Part shown: positions 15,329-22,536 of the stretch, piece by piece
Numbering within the stretch: the first letter of the stretch is position 1
How the letters are laid out: each line of letters starts with the position of its first letter
Origin: Pseudobdellovibrionaceae bacterium
GTDB taxonomy: Bacteria; Bdellovibrionota; Bdellovibrionia; Bdellovibrionales; Bdellovibrionaceae
Direction: 5' to 3'
DNA: 22,536 bases
NCBI GenBank assembly: GCA_016719575.1
Contig: JADJYV010000012.1
Span: 1 to 22,536 of the forward strand
The notes under the pieces: model-generated
Databases searched by the model: none
Seen by the model: only the letters and a program-made list of their open reading frames with translations
Told to the model about the DNA's origin: nothing
Position numbers and translations under genes: made by a program

Positions 15329-15688
15329 CTATGAAACTGCTGCGTTTCCTTGAGCGGACTTGTTGCTTTCTGATTTCAAAAGATGCGCCAAATAATCGTC
15401 CATTGTGATCTGTCCGAACTTCGAACAATGCGCACGATAGCTTTGCTCCATTCGATCACGTCCCGTAAGACTGGCCTCCTGTAGTTCGGTCAGGTCCTGC
15501 GCCGTGAGCTTCGGAAGAAGCTTCAGCAAAAGCGCGTCGAGTTTGACGCGTTTGCCGAATTGCTTCTTATTGATTTTGGCGAGTTCTGAAAGCAGGCGCT
15601 TTCGTGTTTCAAGTGAAACGCGAATCGCCGCTGAATTTGATTTTTTGACGTTAGGCTTTGCTACTTTTTTTGCTTCTGAAGTTTCCAT
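15329..15688 (-). CDS. Small RHH-like DNA-binding protein, uncharacterised
   Basis: This basic protein of 119 aa has a Lys-rich tail (1-18) followed by AAIRVSLETRKRLLSELAKIN. That is a strand and helix like the start of a ribbon-helix-helix fold, as found in relaxosome accessory and partition proteins. The rest is mostly helical with one Cys. It lies 94 bases after the relaxase on the same strand, with GGGG before the ATG. A role in the relaxosome or in element control is plausible but not shown. Confidence 0.5.
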   Translation of the reverse strand: METSEAKKVAKPNVKKSNSAAIRVSLETRKRLLSELAKINKKQFGKRVKLDALLLKLLPKLTAQDLTELQEASLTGRDRMEQSYRAHCSKFGQITMDDYLAHLLKSESNKSAQGNAAVS

Positions 15689-15782
15689 AAGGTTTCCCCT
15701 TTTGTGAAACCTCGTCCGCCTGATTGTGGTGGGAAGAGGATTAAATTTAGATACAGACCGCGCTTAGGCGTAGGTCATTTTC

Positions 15783-17630
15783 TTACATACCGATGTCAGG
15801 GCCTCGGCTTCGGTCATGGCTCAGATCACTCATGGAGAGTTCCTTCACCAAAATATCGAATGGGTTAAAGCGCTCCTTCATTTTGTCCGCAAAACTCCGT
15901 TCTTGTTTTAGCTCCTTATGACTTTGAGTTGGCATGACATGCACTTCTTGAATGTGCGGATTTAAAGCCAGAACCTCCGTCAGTTTTCTTTCTGAGCCTT
16001 CATCAAACATCACAAAAACATTTGAACCTTTTGAGTGAGACGCTTTGCCGCTGCCACTCAAAATTAGAAACTCAAAAGGATCAGAGTGAACGCTCATTTT
16101 CTTTGAGCTGGTGAGACTCTCAAAAAATGAAGCTGATGGCTTCCCATGACGTTTTTGTTTCCATTCGCCGTTTGGCTCTTGCTTGAACTCAATCGCGGAT
16201 TCATTCTTTTCCCCCATGAGCCAAACGCTTCGATTCTCGCCAACATGAACATTCTTGTTCTTAAGAACTGAGCCTGCGTGAGATTCATTGAAGCCACGCG
16301 AACGCAAAAGACTTTGCATCGTTTTTTGAGCAACTTCAGGCAAAGCAGATTTTGGTTTTGGAAAATAAAATGCCTGAACCCCTTTCTGGTATGACCCCAT
16401 ATACTGCTCCAGAAGCAGTAGCTTTGGGTTCTTATTGATGATCGCGAGTGCGCCAAGTTCATTTGTCTCTTTAACCGCTTTTACGAAATCAATAATTGTA
16501 CCCTGACGACCGCTTTTGTTATTCGTCCAAGATTTATCCTCAACGACAACGAACTCCAAGCCGCGCAAAACCTTTTGCCCCTTGGCGTTTGTTTTAAGCT
16601 GAATTTTGTTCGCTTCGCAGTAGCCAAAAATGCTCTGCTCATTGGCTCGTTTCATTTCATGGTAAAGAACCCCGCCGCTACTATCAAAAATTGCAGGCAA
16701 CACATCCCGTGCATTGTTGCGATCAATTTTTGTAAACTTGCTGTAATCCTTTTTTCCGAGTCCTGAATAGCTTGTTGATTCAGGTAATAGATGGCTTTGA
16801 GTTCCCACAAAATTTCCTTTTCCGTCAAAGGCTGCTCCAAGATCGGAAAGGGTTCGGTCTCTAAGTCCTGGACTCTTTGCATATCTCTCATCATTCTCCT
16901 TAAACGCTTTCATCAAGCCGTCTTTATCAAATTTATCTCCAAGGCGTTTCCCACGAACTGCTTTGGCGTCGCTACCATAGAGATAGCTAATGTTCTTTTC
17001 CTCAACGCGAACATGAACACCACGGAACTTTAAAATCCCCACATACTCATCAAAGCTTGTGCTCGCAGCTCTTGCGAAATCTGCTTTTTGTTTCATATCA
17101 AAGAACCGAGTCTTTTTTCCGCGCGCTGCCATATCTTGAACTCTATAGGGAACAGGAGCCCTTTCTTTTTGGCTTTTCTTTTCAGTAACACTGAAGCCAT
17201 TCTCACGCGCAATTGCGTTATTAGCCTCGTGAAGTTTGATCAATTCTGACCGTTTATTAACGAGCAACATTTTGGTGTCACTGTTCACGGACGAGATCAC
17301 AATATGGTTATGAATGTGATCCTTCTCCGTGTGAGTGATAACCCAAGCTGAGTGACCGGGAGCAATTCGCCTCGCAAGCTCTAATCCCATCTCATTGTAC
17401 TTTTCCGGCGGAAAGAGATCGCTCTCTTTCGCAGGCCAAGACTGGATGATGGTGAGCGCCAAGTTCTTCGCTTCTTTTTTCCGTCCCTCGTGCTCATCCC
17501 GAATTTGCTTTGCCATGTTTTCCGCAAGACCATTCGAAGCACTTCGTACTGGCTCAGAGTCACGGTCCTTGTCTAAATACTTTTCAAGTGCTTCGGGAGC
17601 TTTCACCCAGCTTTGCTTAACGATTGGCAT
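15783..17630 (-). CDS. MOBP-type relaxase (VirD2/MobA family)
   Basis: This DNA-nicking relaxase of 615 aa would start conjugal transfer by cutting oriT and staying attached to the 5' end. The N-terminal 200 residues form the nuclease. A candidate catalytic Tyr is Y18 (ALEKYLDKD), and the metal-binding histidines lie in ITHTEKDHIHNHIVISS (H105, H107 and H109), the motif III signature of the family. Residues 200-615 are not recognisable in detail; a helicase motif is not seen. The KKTRFFDMKQKADFARAASTSFDEY segment and a later region may be a TraI-like or DUF domain. The start overlaps mobC by 14 bases, the classic mobC-mobA arrangement. Confidence 0.9.
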   Translation of the reverse strand: MPIVKQSWVKAPEALEKYLDKDRDSEPVRSASNGLAENMAKQIRDEHEGRKKEAKNLALTIIQSWPAKESDLFPPEKYNEMGLELARRIAPGHSAWVITHTEKDHIHNHIVISSVNSDTKMLLVNKRSELIKLHEANNAIARENGFSVTEKKSQKERAPVPYRVQDMAARGKKTRFFDMKQKADFARAASTSFDEYVGILKFRGVHVRVEEKNISYLYGSDAKAVRGKRLGDKFDKDGLMKAFKENDERYAKSPGLRDRTLSDLGAAFDGKGNFVGTQSHLLPESTSYSGLGKKDYSKFTKIDRNNARDVLPAIFDSSGGVLYHEMKRANEQSIFGYCEANKIQLKTNAKGQKVLRGLEFVVVEDKSWTNNKSGRQGTIIDFVKAVKETNELGALAIINKNPKLLLLEQYMGSYQKGVQAFYFPKPKSALPEVAQKTMQSLLRSRGFNESHAGSVLKNKNVHVGENRSVWLMGEKNESAIEFKQEPNGEWKQKRHGKPSASFFESLTSSKKMSVHSDPFEFLILSGSGKASHSKGSNVFVMFDEGSERKLTEVLALNPHIQEVHVMPTQSHKELKQERSFADKMKERFNPFDILVKELSMSDLSHDRSRGPDIGM

Positions 17631-17970
17631 AGTTCACCGTGAGCATTTGACTCAATTTCATATAGTTAACATTGATCGCCGAAAGTGCCTGACTCCATCC
17701 AGCCATGAGCCCCATGTTAATTTTTTTTGCGATCTGATTGATGTTATTTCCCTGCCGTTTAAGCTCAGTTTCAAAACTCTTTGCCTGTTCAGGTGTGAGG
17801 AGCGGACGCTCAAGATCCATTCTGGCAAAGAGCGCACGTCTAAAAAGTTCCGGGCCAGACATTCCAGTCGCCGCGATCATTTTTTTGATTCGGTGATGCT
17901 CGGTTGCATCAATACGAACGCACAATGCGGTCCCTACATCCGATTCGGTTTCTAAATTCAATTGTTCCAT
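17617..17970 (-). CDS. mobC: MobC-like relaxosome accessory protein
   Basis: This 117-aa protein overlaps the relaxase start by 14 bases. An N-terminal RHH-like part (about 15-55: CVRIDATEHHRIKKMIAATGMSGPELFRRALF, read in pieces) precedes the family's C-terminal motif KRQGNNINQIAKKINMG (about 75-95). MobC melts DNA near nic and helps the relaxase bind. GGGGTAAAA precedes its ATG at 17970. The oriT is expected just upstream, in 17971-18078. Confidence 0.88.
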   Translation of the reverse strand: MEQLNLETESDVGTALCVRIDATEHHRIKKMIAATGMSGPELFRRALFARMDLERPLLTPEQAKSFETELKRQGNNINQIAKKINMGLMAGWSQALSAINVNYMKLSQMLTVNYANR

Positions 17971-18078
17971 TTTTACCCCTATGAGTTGGCTGATAAAAGT
18001 CCTCGGGGTGTCGTGGGACTTTTTTTATTTTTGAGACTCGCCTCGGCGTTTATGCCGGTAGGCTGTCTTTAAATGCGC
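17971..18078. other. Probable oriT region
   Basis: This 108-base gap lies directly upstream of mobC-relaxase and holds two inverted repeats. The first has arms AAAAGTCC (17995-18002) and GGACTTTT (18016-18023). The second is a CGGC/GCCG stem with imperfect CC...GG extension (18041-18062). Many MOBP elements keep oriT in this position, with an inverted repeat just 5' of nic. No nic consensus could be assigned by eye. Confidence 0.4.
17995..18027 (+). terminator. Hairpin with T-run, bidirectional terminator or oriT stem
   Basis: There is an 8-base stem AAAAGTCC/GGACTTTT with a 13-base loop and a run of seven T. It reads as an intrinsic terminator on the plus strand, and the A-run on the other side gives the same on the minus strand, where it would end the transcript of the lipoprotein gene. 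It may instead be part of oriT. Confidence 0.5.
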
Positions 18079-18597
18079 TCATGGTTTGAACGCTGCGAGG
18101 ACGGCTTTGAAAATCGTTGTGAGCCATCCTTTTACTTCTTCGTGATCGACTTCTGTTGCCGCCGCAGCTTTTGCGGCCTCTTTCACTGTCGCACTCAGTT
18201 CGCCAACTGTCTGCACGACCTGCTCACCTGGATCAATCGTTAGCTCTTTCATCTTTCCCATTTTTGCCTCCTGTTTGGTTGGGTTCATTATTTTGGTCGC
18301 TACAACTTTATTTGCATTTAGGATCTCATCGAGACTCATCAAGAGATGAGCCTCTGCTTTCTTTAAAAGTTCATTTTGCTCAATGGCTTGTCGCAAGTTT
18401 TCATCCGAACGCTCCACTTTGAGCTTTTCAATGAGTTCATTTTCTTTTGATAAAATCGCATGGATTGAATTGTCCCTGTGAGGAGAGCTTGCACATCCGG
18501 TGAGTAACATTTGAAGAGTGAGGGCGAGCATTAGGATTATAAAAGGAAGTTGGATTAATAATTTGCGTGTGCTGTTACTAAATTTTGGTTTGTTCAT
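18079..18597 (-). CDS. Lipoprotein of the conjugative element, coiled-coil
   Basis: This is a lipoprotein of 172 aa. The ATG at 18597 is chosen over upstream in-frame starts because AAAGGA precedes it and a lipoprotein signal follows directly: two Lys/Arg residues, a hydrophobic core LPFIILMLALTLQMLL, and the lipobox LLTGC. The mature chain has a long charged helix (KENELIEKLKVERSDENLRQAIEQNELLKKAEAHL, in pieces), likely coiled-coil, and an Ala-rich C-terminal helix (VKEAAKAAAATEV). It is the last gene of the transfer block before oriT. Possible roles are a channel-associated or entry-exclusion lipoprotein; no specific family is recognised. Confidence 0.65.
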   Translation of the reverse strand: MNKPKFSNSTRKLLIQLPFIILMLALTLQMLLTGCASSPHRDNSIHAILSKENELIEKLKVERSDENLRQAIEQNELLKKAEAHLLMSLDEILNANKVVATKIMNPTKQEAKMGKMKELTIDPGEQVVQTVGELSATVKEAAKAAAATEVDHEEVKGWLTTIFKAVLAAFKP

Positions 18598-18764
18598 GTT
18601 TTTTCCTTTGTTTGTTTCATTTGTTAGTTTTGGTCTTTTGGGTATTTTGGTTCGTGGCAAGATAGGGGTGTGAAATCTCCCTCCCCCAAAAAAATGTGGT
18701 TGCTTTGCCCCCACACCCCCAAGGCCGAGACTGTTGGTCTCGGCCAGAAATACAAGACAGGAAC
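18598..18764. other. Spacer with strong hairpin and C-rich tract
   Basis: The spacer between the TraG-like and lipoprotein genes holds a 9-base stem (GGCCGAGAC 18723-18731, GTCTCGGCC 18737-18745, 5-base loop). Next to it is a C-rich plus strand (CCC and CCCCC tracts at 18679-18687, 18708-18712 and 18716-18720), that is, a G-rich minus-strand transcript. The leader of the lipoprotein gene is C/A-rich and G-poor (18600-18660). Confidence 0.45.
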
Positions 18765-19934
18765 TCATAGCGCCGCCTTCGCCGCCGTCATAAGCGGACC
18801 AGTAGTCGTCTCTAAGAACTCAGGCTTTCCTTCGGATTCGCTTTCACCAAGCATCGGTTTTAGGAACATAAACACCGAACCAGTTGTCATCGTGGCCACC
18901 AGAAGCTGAACCCATGAATAGATCGAAAACATATAGTAGAGCCTGTGGTTCACGAGACTTGCCGAGTACATGGACACCCCATCAGTCATTTGCCCAAATG
19001 CTTGCATGACCTCAGACGACATCGAGATACCAAGCATGATGTGATATAGAAGCGTCCATAGCGGCGTCCACAATAGAACCGAGAAGTAGATCCAAAACCA
19101 AACCACCAGCACACGCCACTTGCCTGCGACCACAAAAAACATGAGCCACGGAAAGACCGCGATCAAAAGCATTCGGATAAATCCGGCGACGTGGGGCGCT
19201 CGCGCCAAGTGCTCACTGAATTCCTGCGAACGACTTGCCGCCTCGGATGCACCTTGCTGATCTCGTAAACCCAGAGATCCTAGAATCCCATCCCAACTAA
19301 AGAGGCGTCCAAGAACTTGGAAAGTTTGACCAGCGGCTCTTGGAGCCTCAGCACCCTTTTGAATGCCGAGACGACCCTCGTGTTGATCGGCATAGAAGTT
19401 CCGCAAGCGCCATCGAAGTCGCGTAGTTCTTGTAATAGCTTGGATCAAGCTTCCGCCGTATGAGTAAACGAGTGCTTCTGAATACGGAATGGTCTTGGAA
19501 AAATCCTTCATCTGACCGACGCCGTATTCATTCAACTTCTGAACCGTTGAGTCCTTTACTTCTAGGCAATTCGTTGTTTTTCCTTGGCCCAGATCAATGC
19601 TGACATCTGAAAGTTCTTTGTCGATTTTTTTACCCGCCGAAAAAAATCCATCAATCGCTCCTTGATTTTTAAACTGGTCCACAGATGGCAAAACCTTGGT
19701 GAAACATTCATCCGAATAAAAACGAAGCTGGTCCCGAAGCGGTGAATCTTCAATCGTTGAGATGCCCGCATACATGATAGCCTTGTAGAACATATTTGGA
19801 GCCGTAAGCTGGGGATTGCCCTTGGCGAATACTTCGTCAATGACCCTTGAAAGAAGCCCTGTGACTTCTTCAGCAGTTCGACTCATTAGCTCAAAGACAA
19901 CACTCACTCGGTACTGACTCTCAACATTATCCAT
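18765..19934 (-). CDS. TraG N-terminal-domain-like mating-pair protein
   Basis: This is a polytopic protein of 389 aa resembling the N-terminal domain of F-type TraG. The first 240 residues are largely soluble with two Cys (DECF, NCLE). Hydrophobic segments follow: MLLIAVFPWLMFFVV (about 257-272), VLVVWFWIYFSVLLWTPLWTLLYHIML (about 275-305, read in pieces) and LYYMFSIYSWVQLLVATMTTG (about 330-355). The pattern of a proline in the first helix and WTPLWTLLY in the second matches TraG_N, which acts in pilus assembly and mating-pair stabilisation. The large periplasmic C-domain of F TraG (entry exclusion) is absent. It follows the VirB4-TraH-like genes, the same order as traC, traH and traG in F. 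A VirB6-like channel protein is the alternative. Confidence 0.6.
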   Translation of the reverse strand: MDNVESQYRVSVVFELMSRTAEEVTGLLSRVIDEVFAKGNPQLTAPNMFYKAIMYAGISTIEDSPLRDQLRFYSDECFTKVLPSVDQFKNQGAIDGFFSAGKKIDKELSDVSIDLGQGKTTNCLEVKDSTVQKLNEYGVGQMKDFSKTIPYSEALVYSYGGSLIQAITRTTRLRWRLRNFYADQHEGRLGIQKGAEAPRAAGQTFQVLGRLFSWDGILGSLGLRDQQGASEAASRSQEFSEHLARAPHVAGFIRMLLIAVFPWLMFFVVAGKWRVLVVWFWIYFSVLLWTPLWTLLYHIMLGISMSSEVMQAFGQMTDGVSMYSASLVNHRLYYMFSIYSWVQLLVATMTTGSVFMFLKPMLGESESEGKPEFLETTTGPLMTAAKAAL

Positions 19935-20036
19935 GGTTTTTCACATAGGCATTGTCGGACCAGTTTTTGCCTTGATAGTCTTTCACCCGCGCTTCAGGCC
20001 ACACGAAGAATCGCAAGACCTAGAAAAGACATGCGA

Positions 20037-20183
20037 TCACTTTGATAAAAAGAAAATGGCTCCGAAAATAATCAGAACCAATCCCTTAAAGAAGGTTTCA
20101 CCCGTAATGACTTCAATAAACTTGGCGTGAAGGCCAAGTCCGATGAGCTGATAGAGTGCTTCATAAGCAGTGTTTGAAAACAT
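20037..20183 (-). CDS. Small membrane protein, 48 aa
   Basis: This short ORF has a very strong ribosome site, AAAGGAGG, 5 bases before the ATG. The product has an amphipathic N-half (MFSNTAYEALYQLIGLGLHAKF) and one C-terminal membrane helix (GLVLIIFGAIFFL), ending in SK. It lies between the 73-aa gene and the TraG-like gene on the same strand. The next 100 bases, to 19935, hold only an open stretch without a clear start (RFFVWPEARVKDYQGKNW in one frame). It could be the lost C-terminal tail of this ORF after one or two indels. No family is recognised. Confidence 0.5.
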   Translation of the reverse strand: MFSNTAYEALYQLIGLGLHAKFIEVITGETFFKGLVLIIFGAIFFLSK

Positions 20184-20198
20184 AATCCTCCTTTCGCT

Positions 20199-20420
20199 TT
20201 AAGCTTCGTTAAGAATTCGGGCGTTAATGCCGTTTCTTAAAATCACGGCTATTCCTTCAAGTTTTGAAAACCAGAAAAAACTCTCATGCCAGTGCTCGAT
20301 AATTCCAAGCAGCCAAACCTTGTTAATTTCAATTTCGACAATCGCACCCGATTTGATTTCAACGTCGCCGACTTCAAATCTTTGAAAACAGTTTCGCTTC
20401 AACGGTCCTTCGGAAGTCAT
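20199..20420 (-). CDS. Small conserved-looking conjugation-block protein, 73 aa
   Basis: This ORF starts at the ATG overlapping the stop of the preceding gene (ATGA), with AAAGGAGG a few bases upstream; an earlier in-frame Met has no such site. The product is rich in short strands (VGDVEIKSGAIVEIEINKVWLLGIIEHW, in pieces), suggesting a small beta-fold, with no signal or membrane helix. Context puts it in the type IV secretion block between the TraH-like and TraG-like genes. Function unknown. Confidence 0.5.
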   Translation of the reverse strand: MTSEGPLKRNCFQRFEVGDVEIKSGAIVEIEINKVWLLGIIEHWHESFFWFSKLEGIAVILRNGINARILNEA

Positions 20421-21667
20421 TGGCCACCTCCTTTGGTTTCGCAAAGAACGCCGTCCGAGCAGTCGAAGAAGCGACTCTTGGCTGTTTGCGATTCCAATCC
20501 CGATTGGTCCCGTATAAGGCGGTCGCGTGATAAGTCTTGATGAATGCCTTCGCCTTCTTGGTTTATCTGGGCCACCACTTCATTCAGAGGAACATTTCGC
20601 TCACGCTGAAGTTCGAGCGTTGTTTGAATCGACTGCTTCAGCGTGTCTCGCTTATCTTCGATTTCTTTTTTACGGCGATCCGGCAGGTTTGGATTCTGTG
20701 CGGCAAGCGCTAGGACATCGAGAGAGCGATTCATATCTTCAGAGAACCTTGCAGTAGCCACGGAGCTTGCTAGACGCTGGCAATAGAGCGCACGGCTTCG
20801 ATACGGCATCACCGCAAGGTTACGAAGAGTCTGCCTGTCGAGAAGCGTTTGGTTTTTTGTTCCCGTGATGGATTCAAGATCAGCATTTCGAACCACGGCA
20901 TTTGTTCCACCTGGACCAGCGTCATCGACTTTACCCATAAGACCAATGCAGAGCTTTTCCTGAACATCTCGCTCGATCCCTGCGAGATGTGTACGCGGAG
21001 TAATACCAAAGGGTTTGTCTCCATATTCGACACTGACTTTGCCGCGAGAAACAACTGTGTCTCCCACTAGGTTCTTCACAAGCTTCACGGTGCTTGAAGC
21101 TTCGGGTGTATCAAAACCCGCCCAACGTGCAGAACTCTCAATGAGTTTGTTGGAATTACTTTTTTCTCCGTACTTGGAGCCTGACCAGTTTGCTACGTCC
21201 GTATCCCACATACGGTTTGAGTTGCAGGCCTGCATAGCGGCTTCAATATTTCCGCCGTTGCTCTCGATCTGGCGATGAACGCAAGTCTGCCGTTCCTCAT
21301 AGTATTCCCCAACTCGGGAGTCGGTGTACTTATCCATAAGAGCGCACTGATTCAGTCGCATTTGCGACATGAAGTTCGCGTTGATTTGCGAGTGCTTTAG
21401 GATCGCACACCACCCCCAAAGTAACGACTATCAGAATATTTTTAAGACTTGCTTGCAGTGTACTTTTGAAATCGACTCGTCCACAGTCTGAACCAATTCC
21501 AAGATTCAATCCGAGATCAACACTTCGGTACTCGTCAAAAACAGGATCTTTTTTAAGACCTTGGGTCTGGTACAGATAATCGCTCGACTTAAATTCGCTG
21601 CGATTTTTGTAGCCGTAGTCATTATCTCCGGCGCGTGCCTGAGCGGCGAGGAAGCAAGACTCATCAT
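20417..21667 (-). pseudogene. TraH-like conjugation protein, frameshifted in its 5' part
   Basis: The long frame 21370-20417 encodes 317 residues (MRLNQCALMDKYTDSRVGEY onward), rich in cysteine and ending in DCSDGVLCETKGGG. In-frame reading continues upstream without a start (WCAILKHSQINANF). In another frame, 21693 to about 21425, lies a convincing N-terminus: a signal end LAAQARA followed by GDNDYGYKNRSEF, then GSDCGRVDFKSTLQASLKNIL. Joining a start ATG near 21667, the signal and the long frame needs at least two, probably three, one-base changes (one near 21650, others near 21410-21440). An exported Cys-rich protein between a VirB4/TraC gene and a TraG_N-like gene suggests TraH (pilus assembly), but sequence likeness is weak. 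Decay and indel errors are equally possible. Confidence 0.5.
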
Positions 21668-21681
21668 TAAATTATTTTCAT

Positions 21682-22536
21682 TTAGGCTCCCTTTGTTTTT
21701 TCGTGAATCACGTTTCGATCTTGCTCGCTGTTCACAGAGGACAGTCGATCAAGATTTGACTGGATATATCTAAAAGCCCCCTGATGAGTGCTGGTCTTGT
21801 TTGTGTAAAAGACTTCTGCGAACTCATTCGGTATTGTTTCAAGCGTGTCGAGAATCTCAAGTGATGCGGAATTTAAAAGCGATGAATGTTCCCGCAGATA
21901 GCGAACATTGTCGGGACTCATTTTTAAGAAAAAGAAATTGTCAGCTCCGCCCCAAACAGCCTTACCGGCCTCCGTTTCGAAAAAGACGCGGGGATTTGGC
22001 GCAACACCGATGAGAAAGAATCCCATTTTTCTCATTCGCTCTGCGGCCTCCACAACGAATTCCCCGACGATTGGGTTATCGCGTCCCGCCAGCCAAGCTC
22101 CTCGATATAAAGAACTCCACCGCGTTTCAGGCTTTCAGGTTTTGACATCATCGTCATAATTTCCTGAATCACGCACATGCTCATGAGGACTTTGAATGTT
22201 TCATCCGAATCGAGCGCTTCCAGGTCATAGGCATAGAGAAGCTTCGCTGATTGCTTCCTCGTTTGCGCTTGTCCTCGGAAAAATGCCGCATACACACCAT
22301 CACCGTAAAAAGGCATAAGTCTTGTGATGAGGTCTTCGATTTGCTCTTTGAGCGTCTCAAATTCGCCTTCGGCAGTAAGACCTGACATCGAAGCGATCAC
22401 ATCATCCATTGAAACTGAAACTTCGTTTGTCGAATCTCCTCGACAAGCACCCCATCCTTGTAAACGATTCCGCGCTCACGACCCTCCGCAAATAGGCTTC
22501 CTTCAATGCGCGACACAATGCTCATGTGATGGCTTT
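21682..22536 (-). pseudogene. VirB4/TraC-type ATPase, 3' part, frameshifted at Walker B
   Basis: This is the C-terminal portion of the ATPase that energises type IV secretion; the 5' part lies outside the window. The upstream frame contains VSMDDVIASMSGL, LMPFYGDGVYAAFFRG and LYAYDLEAL, the approach to Walker B, then GVLYIEELGW. A second frame gives AWLAGRDNPIVGEFVVEAAERMRKMGFF, then NFFFLKMSPDNVRYL and the tail. Family Walker B reads (D/E)EAW; adding one G to GAGGAGCTTGG at about 22093 yields IEEAWLAGRDNP in a single frame. At least one frameshift is thus certain as sequenced, and a further change is suspected near 22450. Function is lost if real, since the break hits the catalytic motif. 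It heads the TraH-like and TraG_N-like genes, as traC does in F-type systems. Confidence 0.75.

Noticed and set aside
18598..18768. Upstream start for the element lipoprotein
   Set aside because: The added residues run through the hairpin and C-rich spacer, and the lipoprotein signal and ribosome site both fit the start at 18597.

Overview
The window is a stretch of a Gram-negative (diderm) bacterial chromosome. Several exported proteins carry Sec or lipoprotein signals, there are outer-membrane barrels, and a DsbD/CcdA-type thiol relay is present. The gene families (NrsF-type anti-sigma factor, monohaem cytochrome-barrel protein, YHS protein) would fit a Bdellovibrionota or deltaproteobacterial-type host. 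That placement is an inference from style, not a proof. No rRNA, tRNA or CRISPR array was seen.

Region 1 (1-3000) is a graveyard. A frameshifted type IV coupling protein (T4CP) fragment is followed by a full-length but heavily frameshifted IS91-family transposase relic (about 1111-2623), then about 380 bases with hairpins and no convincing gene.

Region 2 (3000-13065) is a compact extracytoplasmic redox cluster. On the minus strand lie an ECF sigma factor and its NrsF-like anti-sigma partner, the latter with two apparent frameshifts. Divergent from them is a thioredoxin / CcdA / outer-membrane-barrel operon. Both sides of the 95-base intergenic space carry the same promoter-like motif, GTAAC-N16-CGAATA. 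A LysR-type regulator then faces a second, nine-gene, tightly packed operon. It contains three uncharacterised secreted proteins (one only 38 aa), a YHS protein, a dihaem lipoprotein, a YceI protein, a monohaem cytochrome fused to a predicted barrel, a free methionine-(R)-sulfoxide reductase and a nitroreductase. The simplest reading is a stress-responsive envelope system that feeds reducing power to periplasmic thiols and haem proteins and repairs oxidised methionine. As a unit I do not recognise it as a described system.

Region 3 (about 13100-22536) is one end of an integrative conjugative element, nearly all on the minus strand. It carries a tyrosine integrase, an excisionase-like protein, a small DNA-binding-type protein, a MOBP-type relaxase with MobC, a likely oriT-containing gap, a lipoprotein, a TraG-N-like mating-pair protein, two small ORFs, a TraH-like protein and the 3' part of a VirB4/TraC ATPase. 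The outer end is marked by eight copies of CCAGA/TCTGG in 255 bases, two abutting palindromes and a 13-base inverted repeat, which is the layout expected of an att arm region.

A recurring oddity is the number of genes that need exactly one base added or removed to restore the family reading frame (NrsF twice, LysR start, MsrC start, TraH-like, VirB4 at its Walker B motif). Either these genes are decaying or the assembly carries uncorrected indels. Reading-frame calls at those points should be treated with caution.
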